Part shown: positions 42,416 to 56,689 of the stretch, piece by piece
Layout of the letters: each line of letters begins with the position of its first letter
Position numbering within the stretch: the first letter of the stretch is position 1
Origin: Lathyrus oleraceus
Taxonomy: Eukaryota; Streptophyta; Magnoliopsida; Fabales; Fabaceae
Reading direction: 5' to 3'
Assembly (NCBI RefSeq): GCF_024323335.1
Contig: NC_066579.1
Span: forward strand, 357,880,900 to 357,944,899
DNA: 64,000 bases
Notes under the pieces: model-generated
What the model was told of the DNA's origin: nothing
Database searches by the model: none
What the model saw: only the letters and a program-made list of their open reading frames with translations
Position numbers and translations under genes: made by a program

Positions 42416-43252
42416 TATTTGCAAATAACACCTCATTTCCTTGAAATTTTCGTGTGATGAATGTTATGATGCGCATGAATGCATGAATGCAACAATTACA
42501 AATAAGGGATCACACACAAGGCAAAAAAATAAAGGTCAAGGGATGAATCAAGTCATTATCAAGATCAATCATCCATTTTGGTGGATTATGGTTTACACCT
42601 TATCAACACCCAAGTTCCATTGATATTGACAAGACTTGAATGGATCAACCGAGAATCAAGGGTTTATTGTGAGTCACGAGCATGGAGTCTGGGTAAGACC
42701 ATCCCAAAGGAGTGAACTAAGGATAAAAACATGTAGATCATGTTCTAAAAAGTTTCTAGAGTCTTAATTCCATCTATCGGATATTACAGGTTAGGGTGAC
42801 TGACTCATCAACCTATAATATTCTCAAGAGAAACTCGTCTGAGTGTAGTATCGTGTAACAACTGTTATTAAGTCTACACTTGAACAACCTCCGCACTACG
42901 TCCTAAATAGGCCAAGAGGGGTAAATGTTCTACGGTCCTCAGCTTCTCGGACCCCAAGTTAGAGATAGTAATGCCTAACCATAAATATTTATGTGACATT
43001 TCCAAATCCAAAAGGGTCTCCACTGAGCAGATGGGTTTCAAGCCAACTTGTTAAGGACTACTCCACACAAGTCGAACATGACTATACCATCCTCCTATCT
43101 TAATTACACTCAAGTTCGGGTTAGAACTTATCTCAGCACTCAGAGATCACCAAGCACAACAAGCAGATTATATCATACAAACAAATATACATACATCAAT
43201 TATATACGACTATATACACACAAAAAAGTAGGCTAAACCCACTGAAGACTAC
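42416..43252 (-). other. Ogre-C untranslated leader
   Basis: Between the PBS and ORF1 no convincing ORF is seen on the minus strand, and I found no array or strong stem-loop. Confidence 0.65.
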
Positions 43253-43270
43253 TCCCCAGCAGAGTCGCCA
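43253..43270 (-). other. Primer binding site of Ogre-C (tRNA-Arg)
   Basis: On the minus strand TGGCGACTCTGCTGGGGA is identical to the Ogre-A PBS. It follows the LTR end (...CCGCTACA at 43280) after a 9-base spacer. This fixes the minus orientation of Ogre-C. Confidence 0.92.
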
Positions 43271-43279
43271 CTTAATTAC

Positions 43280-44222
43280 TGTAGCGGTAAATTCATGACC
43301 ATCAAGCTATGGATAAGCTAGACGTCAGTAAAACCAAAGTCGCCACCGTGCTTTTATTGTTTCCAAGGGAAAAGGGAAAAGTACGAACAAAACCCAAAAA
43401 TAAGAAGTTTTCAAATCAAAACTAATAAAATGCCAGAGATTACAGGTAAGGGGGTTGGTTACACAGGGGGAAGGTGTTAGCACTCAAAGTGTCCTAGGTA
43501 CTCCTAGGGAGCCCTTTTTTATATGCATATGTATTTTGTACAAAATGATGTTTACAAACAAATAGAATGGAGGGATGAGAAAAGAATTCATTAATTATAT
43601 TTTTGTGTTTGACAAGACCTTTGGACTTGTGCCTACGTACCAATATAAAATGAGGGATCAAAACCTCGTAATTCGTGGTATAAATTTCAAAGTGGATGCA
43701 TTGCTTTTAACAAAAAATTTAAGTTTGAAAGGCACCAAGGCATAAAAAAGATTTGAATGAGTTAGTTCTTTTTGGGTTTTGAAAAGTTTTAAGTCAAGCA
43801 TAATTAAGTTTATTTACAAGTTTGATTGAGAAAAGAAATTTAAAAGTGCAATGGCATAAGGCCAATGTTTCTAGTTTGCAATATGGTCTAAGTTTAGAAA
43901 ACAAACACAAGCAAATAAGTTTTGAAAAGAGGGAGAGATTTTTAAATTAAAGAAATGGGGAGGAGATGAAGAGACTAACCCTAAGCATAAATTTAAAAGT
44001 TAAGAGTTGAAAAGATCTGACCAATGGGATGCAATCCAATAGACAAGAATGTCATATAGAAACCCAAATTCCCTTGGACATTAGAATCAAGCAACAAATA
44101 ATGCACAATATACCAACTTGAAGAGCAAATGCATCAAATAAAGATAGCCACATCCAAGCTTAGCAACTCCATGATCTTCTTCAAATTTGCCTATGTAGCA
44201 GATGAATTCCACAAGTCACAGG
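43280..44222 (-). repeat. Ogre-C 5' LTR, 3'-end piece
   Basis: It begins next to the PBS spacer (plus strand TGTAGCGGTAAATTC). It has the cross-family block near 43451-43482 (minus GTGCTAACACCTTCC) and the PBS-like TGGCGACTTTGG at 43345-43334. It is interrupted at 44222 by the solo LTR Ogre-D. Confidence 0.8.
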
Positions 44223-47200
44223 TGTCGCATTACGCGAAAAACCGGCGGGAAACGAAAACAACAGAGCCGCCACCGTGCGTTATTTATCCCAAAAGAGGGA
44301 AAGGAAACGCTCGAAGTAAACCTGGAAAAGACATGGTCTCGCGACCAAAGAGAATGGGATCGGGAGTCGGTTATGCGAAGGGAAGGTATTAGCACCCCTA
44401 CGCATTCGTCGTACTCGACGGGATCCACGCACAAAAGGAAGGAATATGGTTGCTAAACACTGCTCACAAACAAACTAACACTGGCTGACAGAGACACAGA
44501 AAACAAAGAAACTAACTCGGCAGGATATTGCATCCTGGGCCTACGTAGTCTATCAGGCATAGACATCAGAGTCGACGTAGTTCGGACAAGGGAAAACGTG
44601 CTCGCTAGGATGTCGCATCCTATGCATACGTATCTTCTCGGACTAAAGAAGAATCAGAGCACTCGTAGCTCGGCTCACGCACGCCAAACAAACCACACAG
44701 GAAATCGACTGCCAATCGCTGGACTTACGTCAAACTCCACACAAACAGGCAAACATGGAAACCGAATGCCAATCGCTGGACTTACATCAGACTCCGAACC
44801 AAACACACGCACACTGGAAACCAAATGCCAATCGCTGGACTTACATCGGACTCCAAGCACACAACAAGAGGATACGGAATGCCAATCGCTGGTCTTACAT
44901 CCATCTCCTAACACACACAAGAGACAAAGGCAAAAAGGGCTCCCGGAGAGATCAACTCATCTCCTGACTACGTACCTCATCTGGTATGAGGATCAGGGCG
45001 ACGTAGTTCCCCTACGCAGGGAAAGAACTTCTAACCTAACCAGAGACTGGGAAATGACAAACTAGAAGGGAGACTAACTCGAGCCTAATAGTTATCATGT
45101 AAATTCACCGCGGTCCTAGGTTGAAGTTTCTATCTAACTTGCATAGGGAGCAAGCTATCCTAATCAGCACAGGCAAAAGCAAACAATCGCACAAATAGCA
45201 CACACTATATACAAATAAAGTGGGCTCACACAAGGTTAGGTTGTGAAACACAAGCCATCTGGAATCGGGTGATGTTAGCTCTTAACCTTAACATTGAGAG
45301 TTAAGGTGAAGCAGATGAAATGGGAAGTGAAGATAAGACTTCATAGCTCTTATCCCTGGCCTGGGAGAGCTTTAGACAAATGAAAGTGTGGGTTCAGAAA
45401 GTGGGAACCCTTCTACACTTATGACTGACTCAACTGTACAAGGATCTTGGGTTAATATCCACAATGCATCAACACAAGGTGTGTGAGCAAAGTGATGACT
45501 CAACTGAATAGCAGGAGATGGATTGCACATCTCTTGTATCTGCCAATTGCCTTATCAAAGGTATTTTCCTGCTTGGGGACAAAAATAAACAATCACAAGC
45601 ACTGCCTCTTAAGGAGGACTTCAGACAGGTGCCTGACCAAATAACAGGCCAGGTCTTCCAGACTACATGGAGTCAGAGACATTATACCTCAAATTGGTTA
45701 AGCAACCAAGCAACAGCAAAAGCAAGTTCACAATGAACTATAGCAACTAAGGTACCTGAAAATAATCCAACATAATCAGTACACAACTCAAAAAGTCAAA
45801 CAGACAGACTAGAAGTCAACAGTTAACTGTACAAACAGACAACAAGCAATGCATCAAGCAAAGCACAAGCTCAACTCAAAGGAGCTAATCCACCTACAAA
45901 ACAACTTAATGTTAATCAACATCAATCAAATATCAATCCAAATGAGCAATTGAATCAAACTCCTCAAGGCCATATGCTTCTTGTCCTGAAAACACAACTC
46001 AAACATAAGCACTAACCACTAGGACAAGGCCTAGGGTCAAAGAGGGAGAAATAATTCAAAACAGAACATGAAAATTGGCAAGAATCAAGTTTAATCAAAT
46101 AAGAACAATGTCCAAGTGGTCTCATATCCATAGCAAACACCAATTTCATTTCATAAAGCATCTAAGGCAAAGCATGCAAGTTGAAAGCTCATTGAAGCAA
46201 ACAGAATGAACCAATCCAAATCAACTCAAACATAATTCAATAAATCTCAAGAAAAATCATGGCTAAACAGCATTCATCACATGATCATCATACCAAAATT
46301 CAAGTCATTTGGACAAGTGGAAGCATGTCAAATAAATTCCCTAAGGCAAGGTAAGGCAAAACAAGCTCAAAGGAAGCACAATTTCATACATCAACTTCAC
46401 ACAAGCATAAAACAGAATCTACACATGATAAATGATTCAAACCAAAGCCATGGCAAACTTTAAAGTGTCTAGAACACATGTGCAAAATTTCAAGCTCATA
46501 GGATAAACACCAAGAATTTCACAAATCATCTAAATTCATGACTCATCAAAAGTTCAAACTTGACCAATCAGCAAAGAAAATCTCAAACAAATTAGAAATG
46601 CATCCAAAAATTCCACAAAAATTCACAAGCAATCCTAACATCCAGAAGTAGCAACATGCAGAAGATCAGATTAATTGGCATTCAAATGGCATGGTAAATA
46701 AAATCAGAAAGTCAAGCAAGCAAAGGTGTGACACAAATTGTCACACCTATATTGATCAGATCATATCTCAACAACCAAGCATGTTAAAAATACAAACTCA
46801 AAACCAAAAGATCAATCAGAATGTCTAGATTAAGCATGTAAATTTTCAGAAGCATTGGATCAACCATCATCATTTCACAATCAAAATGGCAAGGCATAGC
46901 AAGAAAACACATGTATGAACATTCCCTAGGAAAAATAAAAATCCAGGCGTGCACAATTTTTGTAAAAATCATCAAAAAATATTAGAGATCATGAGGAACA
47001 TCATGCAAAAAATCTCATCTCAATTGGACAATCCATCATGAAGTTATGAATTTTGGAATGGAGAGAAAAAATAAAAAAACACATAAGAAGCATGGCATAA
47101 ACATGGAAGCATAAATGAATTAAATGCCAAAGGCAAAATGTGGAAAATCCCTCGCCCGGAATCGAAGCATGTGCAAACTTAAACTTGGCGCTACTTAAGT

Positions 47201-49058
47201 GAAACGCCGCGTTTCACTTAAGTCTACATGGCAATTGGAGCGCGCCTGGACCAATCGTTCTGCCAAGTCATGCATACGTGGACCACTACATGGCCTTTAA
47301 CATGAAAACCACATGCAATACGCGCGCTAACAAATCAAAACGATTCTGGAATGGAAAAACCCTAAGTTCTTCATGTGTTCATCAGCCTTCATACACTCAA
47401 GAACAAAGTTGCACAGAAATTCACAAACAATACATCATTACACTCGTCTTCTAATGTACATTAACATGCTATCATCAATTAAACCTAATTCTTACTATCA
47501 TGCACAAATCGAGCAGAAGAAGATTCACGTCTCAAACTTAAAATCAGCATAATTCACTCAATTCTTGATGAAAATACACGATACAAAGCTCAGCATACTC
47601 CATATGGAAAGATCTATCAAAAGCACATCAACATTTCAAGAATTATAGAATTCGAGATCTGACCTCTATGAAGATGCAGAACTGGATTTGTGCAATTCAG
47701 GCTTTGTAATGTTGAAACAGATGATCTACAACTCTTAAATGGATGAATGGATGAAGATCCAATGCTCAGTCTTGCTTGATCTTGCTCAAATCTACAGCTG
47801 CCATGGATGATGCTAGCTTCAACAGTTCTTGATTCAGCTTCGAAAATGATGATTTCTTGCTTGCAGAAGATCCAATAACACTTGTGGATGATGAATCAAT
47901 GAAGAAATAGCAAAGGACTTGAAGAATTTTGCAAAAAAAGTGAGAGCAAAAATTTGTGAAACTTGGAGAATTGGATCTAGATCTGGTTTGAATGAAATGT
48001 TAATGGTGAATTCTGTTAGGATTAGAGTTATATACCATCTGTTAATGATCTTTGCTAATCAAGATTAAGCCAAGCCAAAGAGATTAATGAAATGCAAGTG
48101 TTATGCAAATTTGCCATTCACCCCTCATGTGCATGGAATGATGTAACAGTACACGATTTTTGAACCAAATACACTCCAAATGCTGTTTAAGACCAAGTGC
48201 AAGTGATTGGAAGTGTGGAAAATGCTTAATTTTCAAATTGGAGATTTCCCTCCAAAATTCAAATTCAATTCAAGTGAAAAAATCCAATATTTTTGTGATT
48301 AGAATTGATGAAATGTGATGCATGAACTGGATAGAGCATGTCAAAATAGAAATGTTACAAAAAAATCCCACTCCATTTGGCCTTTAGGTGTGAAAGTTAT
48401 CCTCTTTTGAAGTTCAAATTTCCTTGACAATGATTGATCCATAATTTTTCAACCACAATGAGAAATTCATGTTCTTGGACTTTTTGGAAAGGTGAGAGCA
48501 AGATCTTCAACTTTCATGTTGGACAAAATTTCATTTGAAGCATTCTTGGACATGTAATCTTGAGGAGAAGACCTTTCCATTTTTGGCAGTTTGAAATTAC
48601 AGGTCACTTACTATTTTTGGAAACTTTTCATCTGACCTCAAATTCTTCAATGTTGATCTTTGACATGTCAAATGAGACTTGTATGGACATGAATGAGGCC
48701 TATATAACCATCTCCCACCTTCAAATCCATGATTTCATGCACAGTTGACTTTGGTTGACTTTCTAGGGTTTCAGATGAACTTCAGCTTGACTGTTGAGCT
48801 TTGAGCATCCAATCTTTGGCCAAACCACTTCAAAATGATCCCTAGGTCATATGAACTCAATGAACCAACCCTAGGTCTTTGCTTCAATAGAAATTGCACT
48901 TGCTTGCTTGCTCAACTGGATCTCCTGACCAGTCTTGACTGTTGAACTTGCACTTGGGCAATGGACAATGCAATGCTATGTAGTGGACAATGTAATGTTA
49001 ATGACCTAAACATGAAAATGAATGTACAAAATGGTAGGTGCAAATTTGAGGTGCTACA
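44223..49058 (-). repeat. Solo LTR Ogre-D (4836 bp)
   Basis: On the minus strand it starts TGTAGCACCTCAAATTTGCA at 49058 and ends GCGACA at 44223, exactly like the Ogre-A LTR. It is flanked by ACAGG (44218-44222) and ATAGG (49059-49063), which differ at one position and are a plausible target-site duplication. No PBS or PPT adjoins either end. The sequence is clearly more diverged from Ogre-A than Ogre-A's two LTRs are from each other. Confidence 0.88.
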
Positions 49059-50004
49059 ATAGGTTCAAAGTAACAACTTCATAATGATAATGTTGAGGAT
49101 GAACTCAAATGGATCTTCAATGATGTGTCAGATGAAATTTCAAATTGTAGGCACTTGGTTTCATAAAAGTTGGCATTGGCTAAGTCCTTTGCATGGGTAA
49201 TGTTGCCTAAATTCTAAGTTCAATTGTCTCAGATCAAACGAACAGTCCACACAAAATATTTTTTAGGGCTTTTGTTCTTATTATGTACATTAATGGTCAA
49301 GGACCACACAAGCAAACTAAATATATACAAACAAGGTATATCACACAATATGGTCCAAGTGGACAAAGTGAAAATGTCATTAATATAAACAATTAGAATG
49401 GTATGAATAATGGCAAATGAATAAAGCTTAAAATTAAATTGCATTAAAGTAAATGACTTGAAATTAAATGTTAGTTGTTAATGAATTAGAAGTTAGTCTT
49501 GCTTTTGCTTTTGCTTTTTTACTTTAAGTCATTCTTTGGAGAACACTCAACCCATTATCACAAGCATGAATCCTTGAACCAAGACATCTTCCAAAGGAAG
49601 GAAAAAAGGCCAAGTTTCCACATAATACCATGAAAGAGGGGAGACTTACAATCTCACTAACTAGAAGGCTATGCTTTTTCTGTCAAAAATTTAGCGCTAT
49701 GTTAAGCAATCGTAATTGGACTTATGTAGAAGTCACAACTATTTGAGGCCGGGCAATAGAATTTTAGTGTTAATGCATTTTAGAGACATAATATAATGGA
49801 CTATGCTCATGAAACATACCACACACTAAAAGAATATGCAAAAGTGGTGGCCTAATGTCATCCATACTTAATTTGATTTTGCAATCAACTAGCCTTATGA
49901 TATAGAGATATCATAGGCCAAATGAAATGGATGCATAAAGAAGGGGAATTAGATGAAGAGGGAGGGGAATGGATCAAAACTCAAATTGGACAAGAGAGGA
50001 CTTT
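49059..50004 (-). repeat. Ogre-C 5' LTR, middle piece
   Basis: Continuation of the Ogre-C LTR beyond the solo LTR, up to the 9-bp duplication GAGGACTTT (49996-50004) of the foldback element. No convincing ORF. Confidence 0.6.
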
Positions 50005-51001
50005 GGTTTTTTTACCGAGATAACCCAGTTTTTCAAAAAAATTCCCAAAATACCCGAGGTTTCAAAAAAATTCCCAAACTACCCCACTTTTTGGAGGAGG
50101 CGCCAATTGAGGTGGGACCAAGTGCATTGGCTAGGGCAGGTGCCCTAGCCAATCCAATTGGCGCCTATGTGTAAGGTTTAAGAGGAGGCGCCAATTCAAT
50201 TGGCGACTCCCTTAAAAAAGCCTCAAATGACAAAACCTCCAACATGAAAGTTGTAGATCTTTTCAAGATAATGAATTTGGACATAAAGTTTGCATCATTT
50301 GGATTTTTATGAGAAAGTTATGGGCAGTTGAAGTTGGACTTCTGAGTTTTTCAACTGTTATCTGACCTATAATGTTTTGTATTATCGCATGTGTTTCTTT
50401 TAGAATTATGAAATTTTGTCCAACATAACAATTGAAGTAGACATATCAAATTTTGCAATGCACTTGGTCCCACCTCAATTTGATATGTCTACTTCAATTG
50501 TTATGTTGGACCAAGTGCGTTGCAAAATTTGATATGTCTACTTCAATTGTTATGTTGGACAAAATTTCATAATTCTAAAAGAAACACATGCGATAATACA
50601 AAACATTATAGGTCAGATAACAGTTGAAAAACTCAGAAGTCCAACTTCAACTGCCCATAACTTTCTCATAAAAAATCCAAATGATGCAAAATTTATGTAC
50701 AAATTCATTGTCTTGAAAAGATATAGAACTTTAATGTTGGAGGTTTTGTCATTTGAGGCTTTTTTAAGGGAGTCGCCAATTGAATTGGCGCCTCCTCTTA
50801 AAACTTACACATAGGCGCCAATTGGATTGGCTAGGGCACCTGCCCTAGCCAATCCAATTGGCGCCTCCATACAATTTTTAAGAGGAGTCGCCAATTCAAT
50901 TGGCGCCTCCTCCTAAAAGTGGGGTAGTTTGGGAATTTTTCTGAAACCTGGGGTATTTTGGGATTTTTTTTGAAAAACTGGGTTATCTAGGTAAAAAAAC
51001 C
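50005..51001. mobile_element. 997-bp foldback element with 9-bp TSD (MULE-like MITE)
   Basis: The left arm (50005 to about 50470) and right arm (about 50530-51001) are near-perfect inverted repeats starting GGTTTTTTTACC. GAGGACTTT flanks both ends (49996-50004 and 51002-51010); 9-bp duplications are typical of Mutator-like elements. Nested in each arm are smaller palindromes, including a perfect 25+2+25 one at 50814-50865 (GGCGCCAATTGG ... CCAATTGGCGCC). It has no ORF, so it is non-autonomous. The centre carries a duplicated GATATGTCTACTTCAATTGT segment and an inverted copy of part of the left arm. Confidence 0.9.
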
Positions 51002-51969
51002 GAGGACTTTTACCAAATTAAGATCATTCATTCATTTTGGGAGATGGAATGTACATTCCATCAATCCCCTAAATCAAATGATCTTAACCTAGCAAAGTCA
51101 AATCAACCTTGACCAAGGCCCAACAACACAAGTCAAACTTACAAAGACCATTAAAATGGCTCAACACAATTATTTGACATTTATTAAATTTAAAAAAAAT
51201 ACTAAAAATAGTGTATTAAATTAAATATGGTTTGTCAAATTCCTAAAACCTCATCAAAACACCAAAGAAATGGCCATGAGATTTACCATAGGTTAAACAA
51301 GGTCAAAGGACCTTGGAGAATTTTTTTCAGAATTTTTGGAAACTTAAAAGTATTTTTAAACAATTAAAAATATTCACAAAATCAATTAAATCATGAAAAA
51401 TATTAATAATGATCCAAAAAATAATTTTAATTCAAAATATGAAAGAGGATTTTATTTAATTTTTTTTGGTGAAACTCATATTTTTTGGATCAATATTAAA
51501 ATTAATATGAATTAATGAAAATAAAACAAATAAAATGAAATTCAAATATTCAGAAAAAACGTGGACCACTTGATCTCCCTCATTAATTGAGGTGGCAGAT
51601 AAAGTAGCCACAAACGCGCATTCCACAATGGACATTAGTCAGCGCGTTGCAGGGATGGTAATCAAAACCAACACGTGAGATTAAAATATTTTGAACAAGA
51701 TCAATGGCTCTGAATCTATCCAGCACATCACCGACACTGAAACTCCGGTCACCTTCTCATGCAAGTCTCACTGGACTGGTTCAATCATCAACATCACATA
51801 AATGAAAAAGAAGGACATGATCTGAAAGAAAAAATGGCTTAGAGCAGAAATATGGCCTCAATTTTAACAAACTCCAAATATATAGAAAGATATGAGGAGT
51901 TGAATTTTCAGGTGTGTCAACTGAGTTTCTTCAATTTGACCTCAAAGCAACTCAATCTTCTTGCCTACA
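51002..51969 (-). repeat. Ogre-C 5' LTR, 5'-end piece (probable)
   Basis: Non-coding sequence right of the foldback element. CTACA at 51965-51969 would give a minus-strand start TGTAG, matching the ...CTACA end of this LTR near 43280. It may instead be truncated by the Ogre-E LTR at 51978; the 8 bases between are unassigned. Confidence 0.5.
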
Positions 51970-52957
51970 TTGGTAGGTGTCGCGGCGCGATTTTTCACGA
52001 GATTAAGTATTGATTGAACTTAACCCATTTTAAATGCAAGAGTCGCCACCGTCTTTTATTTTATCCAAAAAGAGGAAGGGAAAAATAACGATAAATCCCT
52101 TTAGAGTTACGGGTTCGGGGGTTGGTTATGAAAAGGAAAGGTATTAGCACCCTCTACATCTGTGGTACTCCACAGGAACCTTTTTGCTTATGTTTATGTG
52201 AATGCTTTGCTTTTTTCGCTTTGGTCGTTTGATTGGGGAGATGAGAAAAGAACTTGATTTTATTGCTTTTGGACTCGATAAAGACGTAGACTTCATGCCT
52301 ACGTATCTTCAAGGCGCAATGGAGAAATCAGAATCCACGTAGTTCTCCCAAAAGAAAAGGGGAAAGTCTGTTTTGTGGATTTTAGATTGGCGTGTCTTGC
52401 CATCTCTTGCTCGACCTAGGCGGGAGGCTTCGAGACTGACACGTCCTTTTGAAAATGTTTTTAAACTGAAAAGCCAAAGCTGGCAAAAGATTTGAATGAG
52501 CCTAAACCCTGAAATAATAAATAAATGGGCTCATTATAAGGAAGCCCAAGAGTAAGCTTGTGAGTGTGTGAAAAGGGTTTCTTAAACGGCGACCGTTGGA
52601 ATCGCATCGGGTTTCTTTTTTTTGGATTTTTCGATTTTTTAACATAAACCGTGAACAATACGATTAAACACACAATACAGAACATAAAAAATGCGAGAAA
52701 GTAAATTATTACAATACAGTTAGCTATGAATAATTAGTATTACGAATAGTTAGTGGAGTTAATCGAGCTGAAACTGAAACGAAACGGTTAGTAACAACAT
52801 AAACAAATATAAAAAAAACAATATAAACATTTACTTTAGACAAAATAAACATTTAATTAAAATAAACATTTAAACAAATAATTAATTTAACTAACATTTA
52901 AATAAAACATATATGCAAAATAATAATAAAAGATAAACAATATTTAGTAAACAAAAG

Positions 52958-53087
<130 letters not shown>

Positions 53088-53186
53088 AATTTATATTTTA
53101 GACAATAAATATATAGTAGACAAAAAATATATATGTACATTTAGACAAATAATATATAATAGACAAATAATATATAATAGACAAAG

Positions 53187-53376
<190 letters not shown>

Positions 53377-53830
53377 AATAAATAATATATTAAAACACAT
53401 GTCGGCAAGCCGGAACTTTGCCGATTTCAGAGATAAGTGAAGAATATTACCTTGTGTGAAGAGGATGAACTTCTGATCGTTCAAATGATCGACCGAAAGC
53501 TGGAAACCGTCACCGACGCAGTGTTGGCTGCCTTCGTGAGTACCTGACTTCAACGTCGCTTTTGATCGGTGAAACGACGCCGGAATGAAATGAACCTTGG
53601 ATATTTGTGACCTGGACTCAACGAACTTCAAAGATATGAAATCGGTTTTGTGTTTCGGTGAATAATCGGGACGATTTTGGGTTACCGAAAATGAAGAACA
53701 AGTGAAATACGATAATGCTTTTGGAAAAATATTTCTTTTCAATTCTCTGTTTCTCTCACCACACGTTTTTTTTCTTACTGATCCACCCTCCTCTTCCTTT
53801 TTCTTACTAACAACATCTATATATATATAT

Positions 53831-54010
53831 ATTTAGATTACTTAAACAATAGGAAACCTAAAAAATATCTAACATAAATTAATAATATATATTTAGATTA
53901 CTTAAACAATAGGAAACCTAAAAAATATCTAACATAAATTAATAATATATATTTAGATTACTTAAACAATAGGAAACCTAAAAAAATATCTAACATAAAT
54001 TAATAATATA
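53831..54010. repeat. Three exact 60-bp repeats in the Ogre-E LTR
   Basis: ATTTAGATTACTTAAACAAT begins units at 53831, 53891 and 53951. The copies are identical except for one extra A in the third. Confidence 0.95.
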
Positions 54011-54685
54011 ATTTATATATTATATAATAATAATAATAAACTAATATAATATTAATCCTTATTAAATAAACTAATTAACAACTAAACACAATTAATATTA
54101 AGCACAAATAATATTAAACGGCACACGATTAAAATACGATAAAATCGAGCGACACGAACGCGATAAAAACGATGACAATTTGCACAGCAAAACAGACAAA
54201 TTGATAAAACCAATAAACCAGTAAACCGGTAAACCAGTAAAATCAACAACACGACTCAAACAGACTCGATTAAATCACACGGCACAACACATAATTAAAT
54301 AAACAACCCTAGGCAATAATAAAATCAACACGACATCACGAAAACGCTGACAAACACAATCACAAATAATCGGACAATACGAAAACTCTAATATATTCGA
54401 AATACAGTCAAAATACCGACAAACAAACAATTAAATAGATAAAAACGCACAAAACCTAATCGAAGCGATGCCACGCACAAAAGAGATAAGCGAGATAAAT
54501 ACGAGGCAACGATATCGGCCAGGTTTTGCTAAAACAACGAAATACAACGCGGTAAGCAACGAAAACACACAAAACCTAATCAAACCAGTTGTCATGCGCA
54601 GTTTAAGAAATTGAGATGAATACGAGACAACGAGATTAATCAGGATATGGTCAACAAAACCAAAGTCAAATTTTGGGGTGCGACA

Positions 54686-54699
54686 GATGCCCCTATTTA
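54686..54699 (-). other. Polypurine tract of Ogre-E
   Basis: On the minus strand TAAATAGGGGCATC directly precedes the LTR start. It shares AATAGGGGCA with Ogre-A, which confirms that 51978-54685 is a 3' LTR. Confidence 0.85.
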
Positions 54700-54919
54700 A
54701 TTAACTTAGGCCAGATAGCCGGAGGCTATCGAATGGCGTAAGGTAATTAAATATGACAAACGCCACAAAATTTGACCGCAAATGCATGTATGCATGATGC
54801 AAAAGACAGACAGACACAGAGACACAGGAGTGCAAACTCTACTGAGGAAGGACATACACCGACTCAATGCATGAAGGTAAACACTGAGAATACTCAGCTG
54901 GGGAAGATTCACTACCTAT

Positions 54920-56270
54920 TCATAGATGGAAAATAGGAGGAAAAGAGATATCGACTCAATGTTGACGATACATCACTATCTCATAGATGAAAGTGGGAAA
55001 AGATCAATATAACAAGAGTACTGATGTGACAGTACATTACCAACTCAAAGATGGAGGTAACAGAAAAGATGAATACCAACTCAAGGATGAAGGTATAACA
55101 AGGGCATAATAAGAATCGAACTGCGTTAACTCATGGTTGACAGCTCACTACCCACTCATTGATGAGGTAAACAGGACATGCCAACTCAAAGTTGAAGGCA
55201 AGCTTCAAAAGATTGATAATAACACTGCTAGGGAAATCAAATTCCAACTCATTGATGATGGTGTAGGTGAAGAATCAGATCTAAGGATCATTGTGCAGAC
55301 TTACAGTTGAATGCACACTACCAACTCATTGATGAGGTAGACAGAGAAATGCCGACTCAAAGTTGAAGGCAACCACCGATTCATTGACAAAGGTGTTTAA
55401 AAGAATTTAGAACATATTCTCCTGGAGATGTTTATCATTACCAACTCAAAGATGACGGTGGAAGGACAAAATGTACCTAACTCATAGATGAAGGTACTCC
55501 ATCAACTCAAAGACGAAGATGGAATCGGAAGTTATCTGTGCAGACTCAAAGATGAAAGCACACTATCAGTTCAACAAGGATCAAACATACCCTCTCATAG
55601 ATGAAGGTACTCCATCAACTCAAAGACGAAGATGGAATCACAGGAAAATGTGCGAACTCAAACATGAACGCATACTACCAGCTCATAGATGAGGGCTCAC
55701 TATGTACCTAAATCATAGATGAAGGTACTCCATCAACTCAAAGACGGAGATGGAAACATAAGAAAATTGTGCTGACTCAAAGACGAAAGCACGTTACCAG
55801 CTTAAAGATGAAGGTAACAGGATAAAGTGTACCTAACTCATAGATGAAGGCATTCCATCAACTCAAAGACGAAGATGGAATCAAAAGAAACCTGTGCAAG
55901 CTCAAAGATGAATGCACACTACCAGCTCATAGACGACGGTACTTCACCAACTCAAAGACGAAGGTGGAATCAAAAGAAATCTTGCTAACTCAAAGATGAA
56001 TGCATATTACCAGCTCAAAGTTGCAGGTACTTCACCAACTCAAAGACGAAGGTGGAATCAAAAGGAATCTGTGCTAAACTCAAAGACGAAAGCACGCTAC
56101 CAGCTCAAAGTTGCAGGTAGAACCATGGAACTTTCTGTGAGGATGTTATCAACTCATAGATGGAGGTAGTAATTAATTTATCCGAGGGATAACAAAGGTT
56201 ACCACTCATGGATGTAGGTAACTCAAGTTTGTAATGGGTACCAACTCAAAGATGAAGGTATAAAGGACTT
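54920..56270 (-). repeat. Degenerate tandem field of CCAACTCAAAGATGAAGGT-type units
   Basis: Some 40 variants of (A)CCAACTCA(A/T)AGATGAAGGT on the plus strand are spaced about 25-50 bases apart. Higher-order units of roughly 90 bp appear near 55945-56110. The repeat is unrelated in sequence to the Ogre-A 3' UTR arrays. Confidence 0.85.
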
Positions 56271-56689
56271 GGACACAATATCTGTCATGTCTGTTTTACT
56301 GAATGAGAGTCACAAAGACTATATTGTTGCCTTCTTTTACTGGCAATTTCTGAGCTTTATCTGGAGACACGAGGTTCAAACTAGGATAGAACTAGAATGA
56401 AACGGTCAAACAAGACTTCAACTGAAGAGGAATGAACTCATCAGGATTTACAACTGAAACAACCATCTTCCACGAGGCATAGATCTCTGTGGGGAACATG
56501 ACCAATAAAAGGTATTTTGCTGCTTATGAGGATACTCTATATGGAGAGATTGACTCAACCCACAATATAAACAAGGAAACAAGGTGCATATGAATGCAAG
56601 CATGATATGTCATAGATATGCATGAATATTTAGTAATGAATGCATGATGGACAGACAAAACTAGGAATAACTAAAAATGTTAACAGCTG

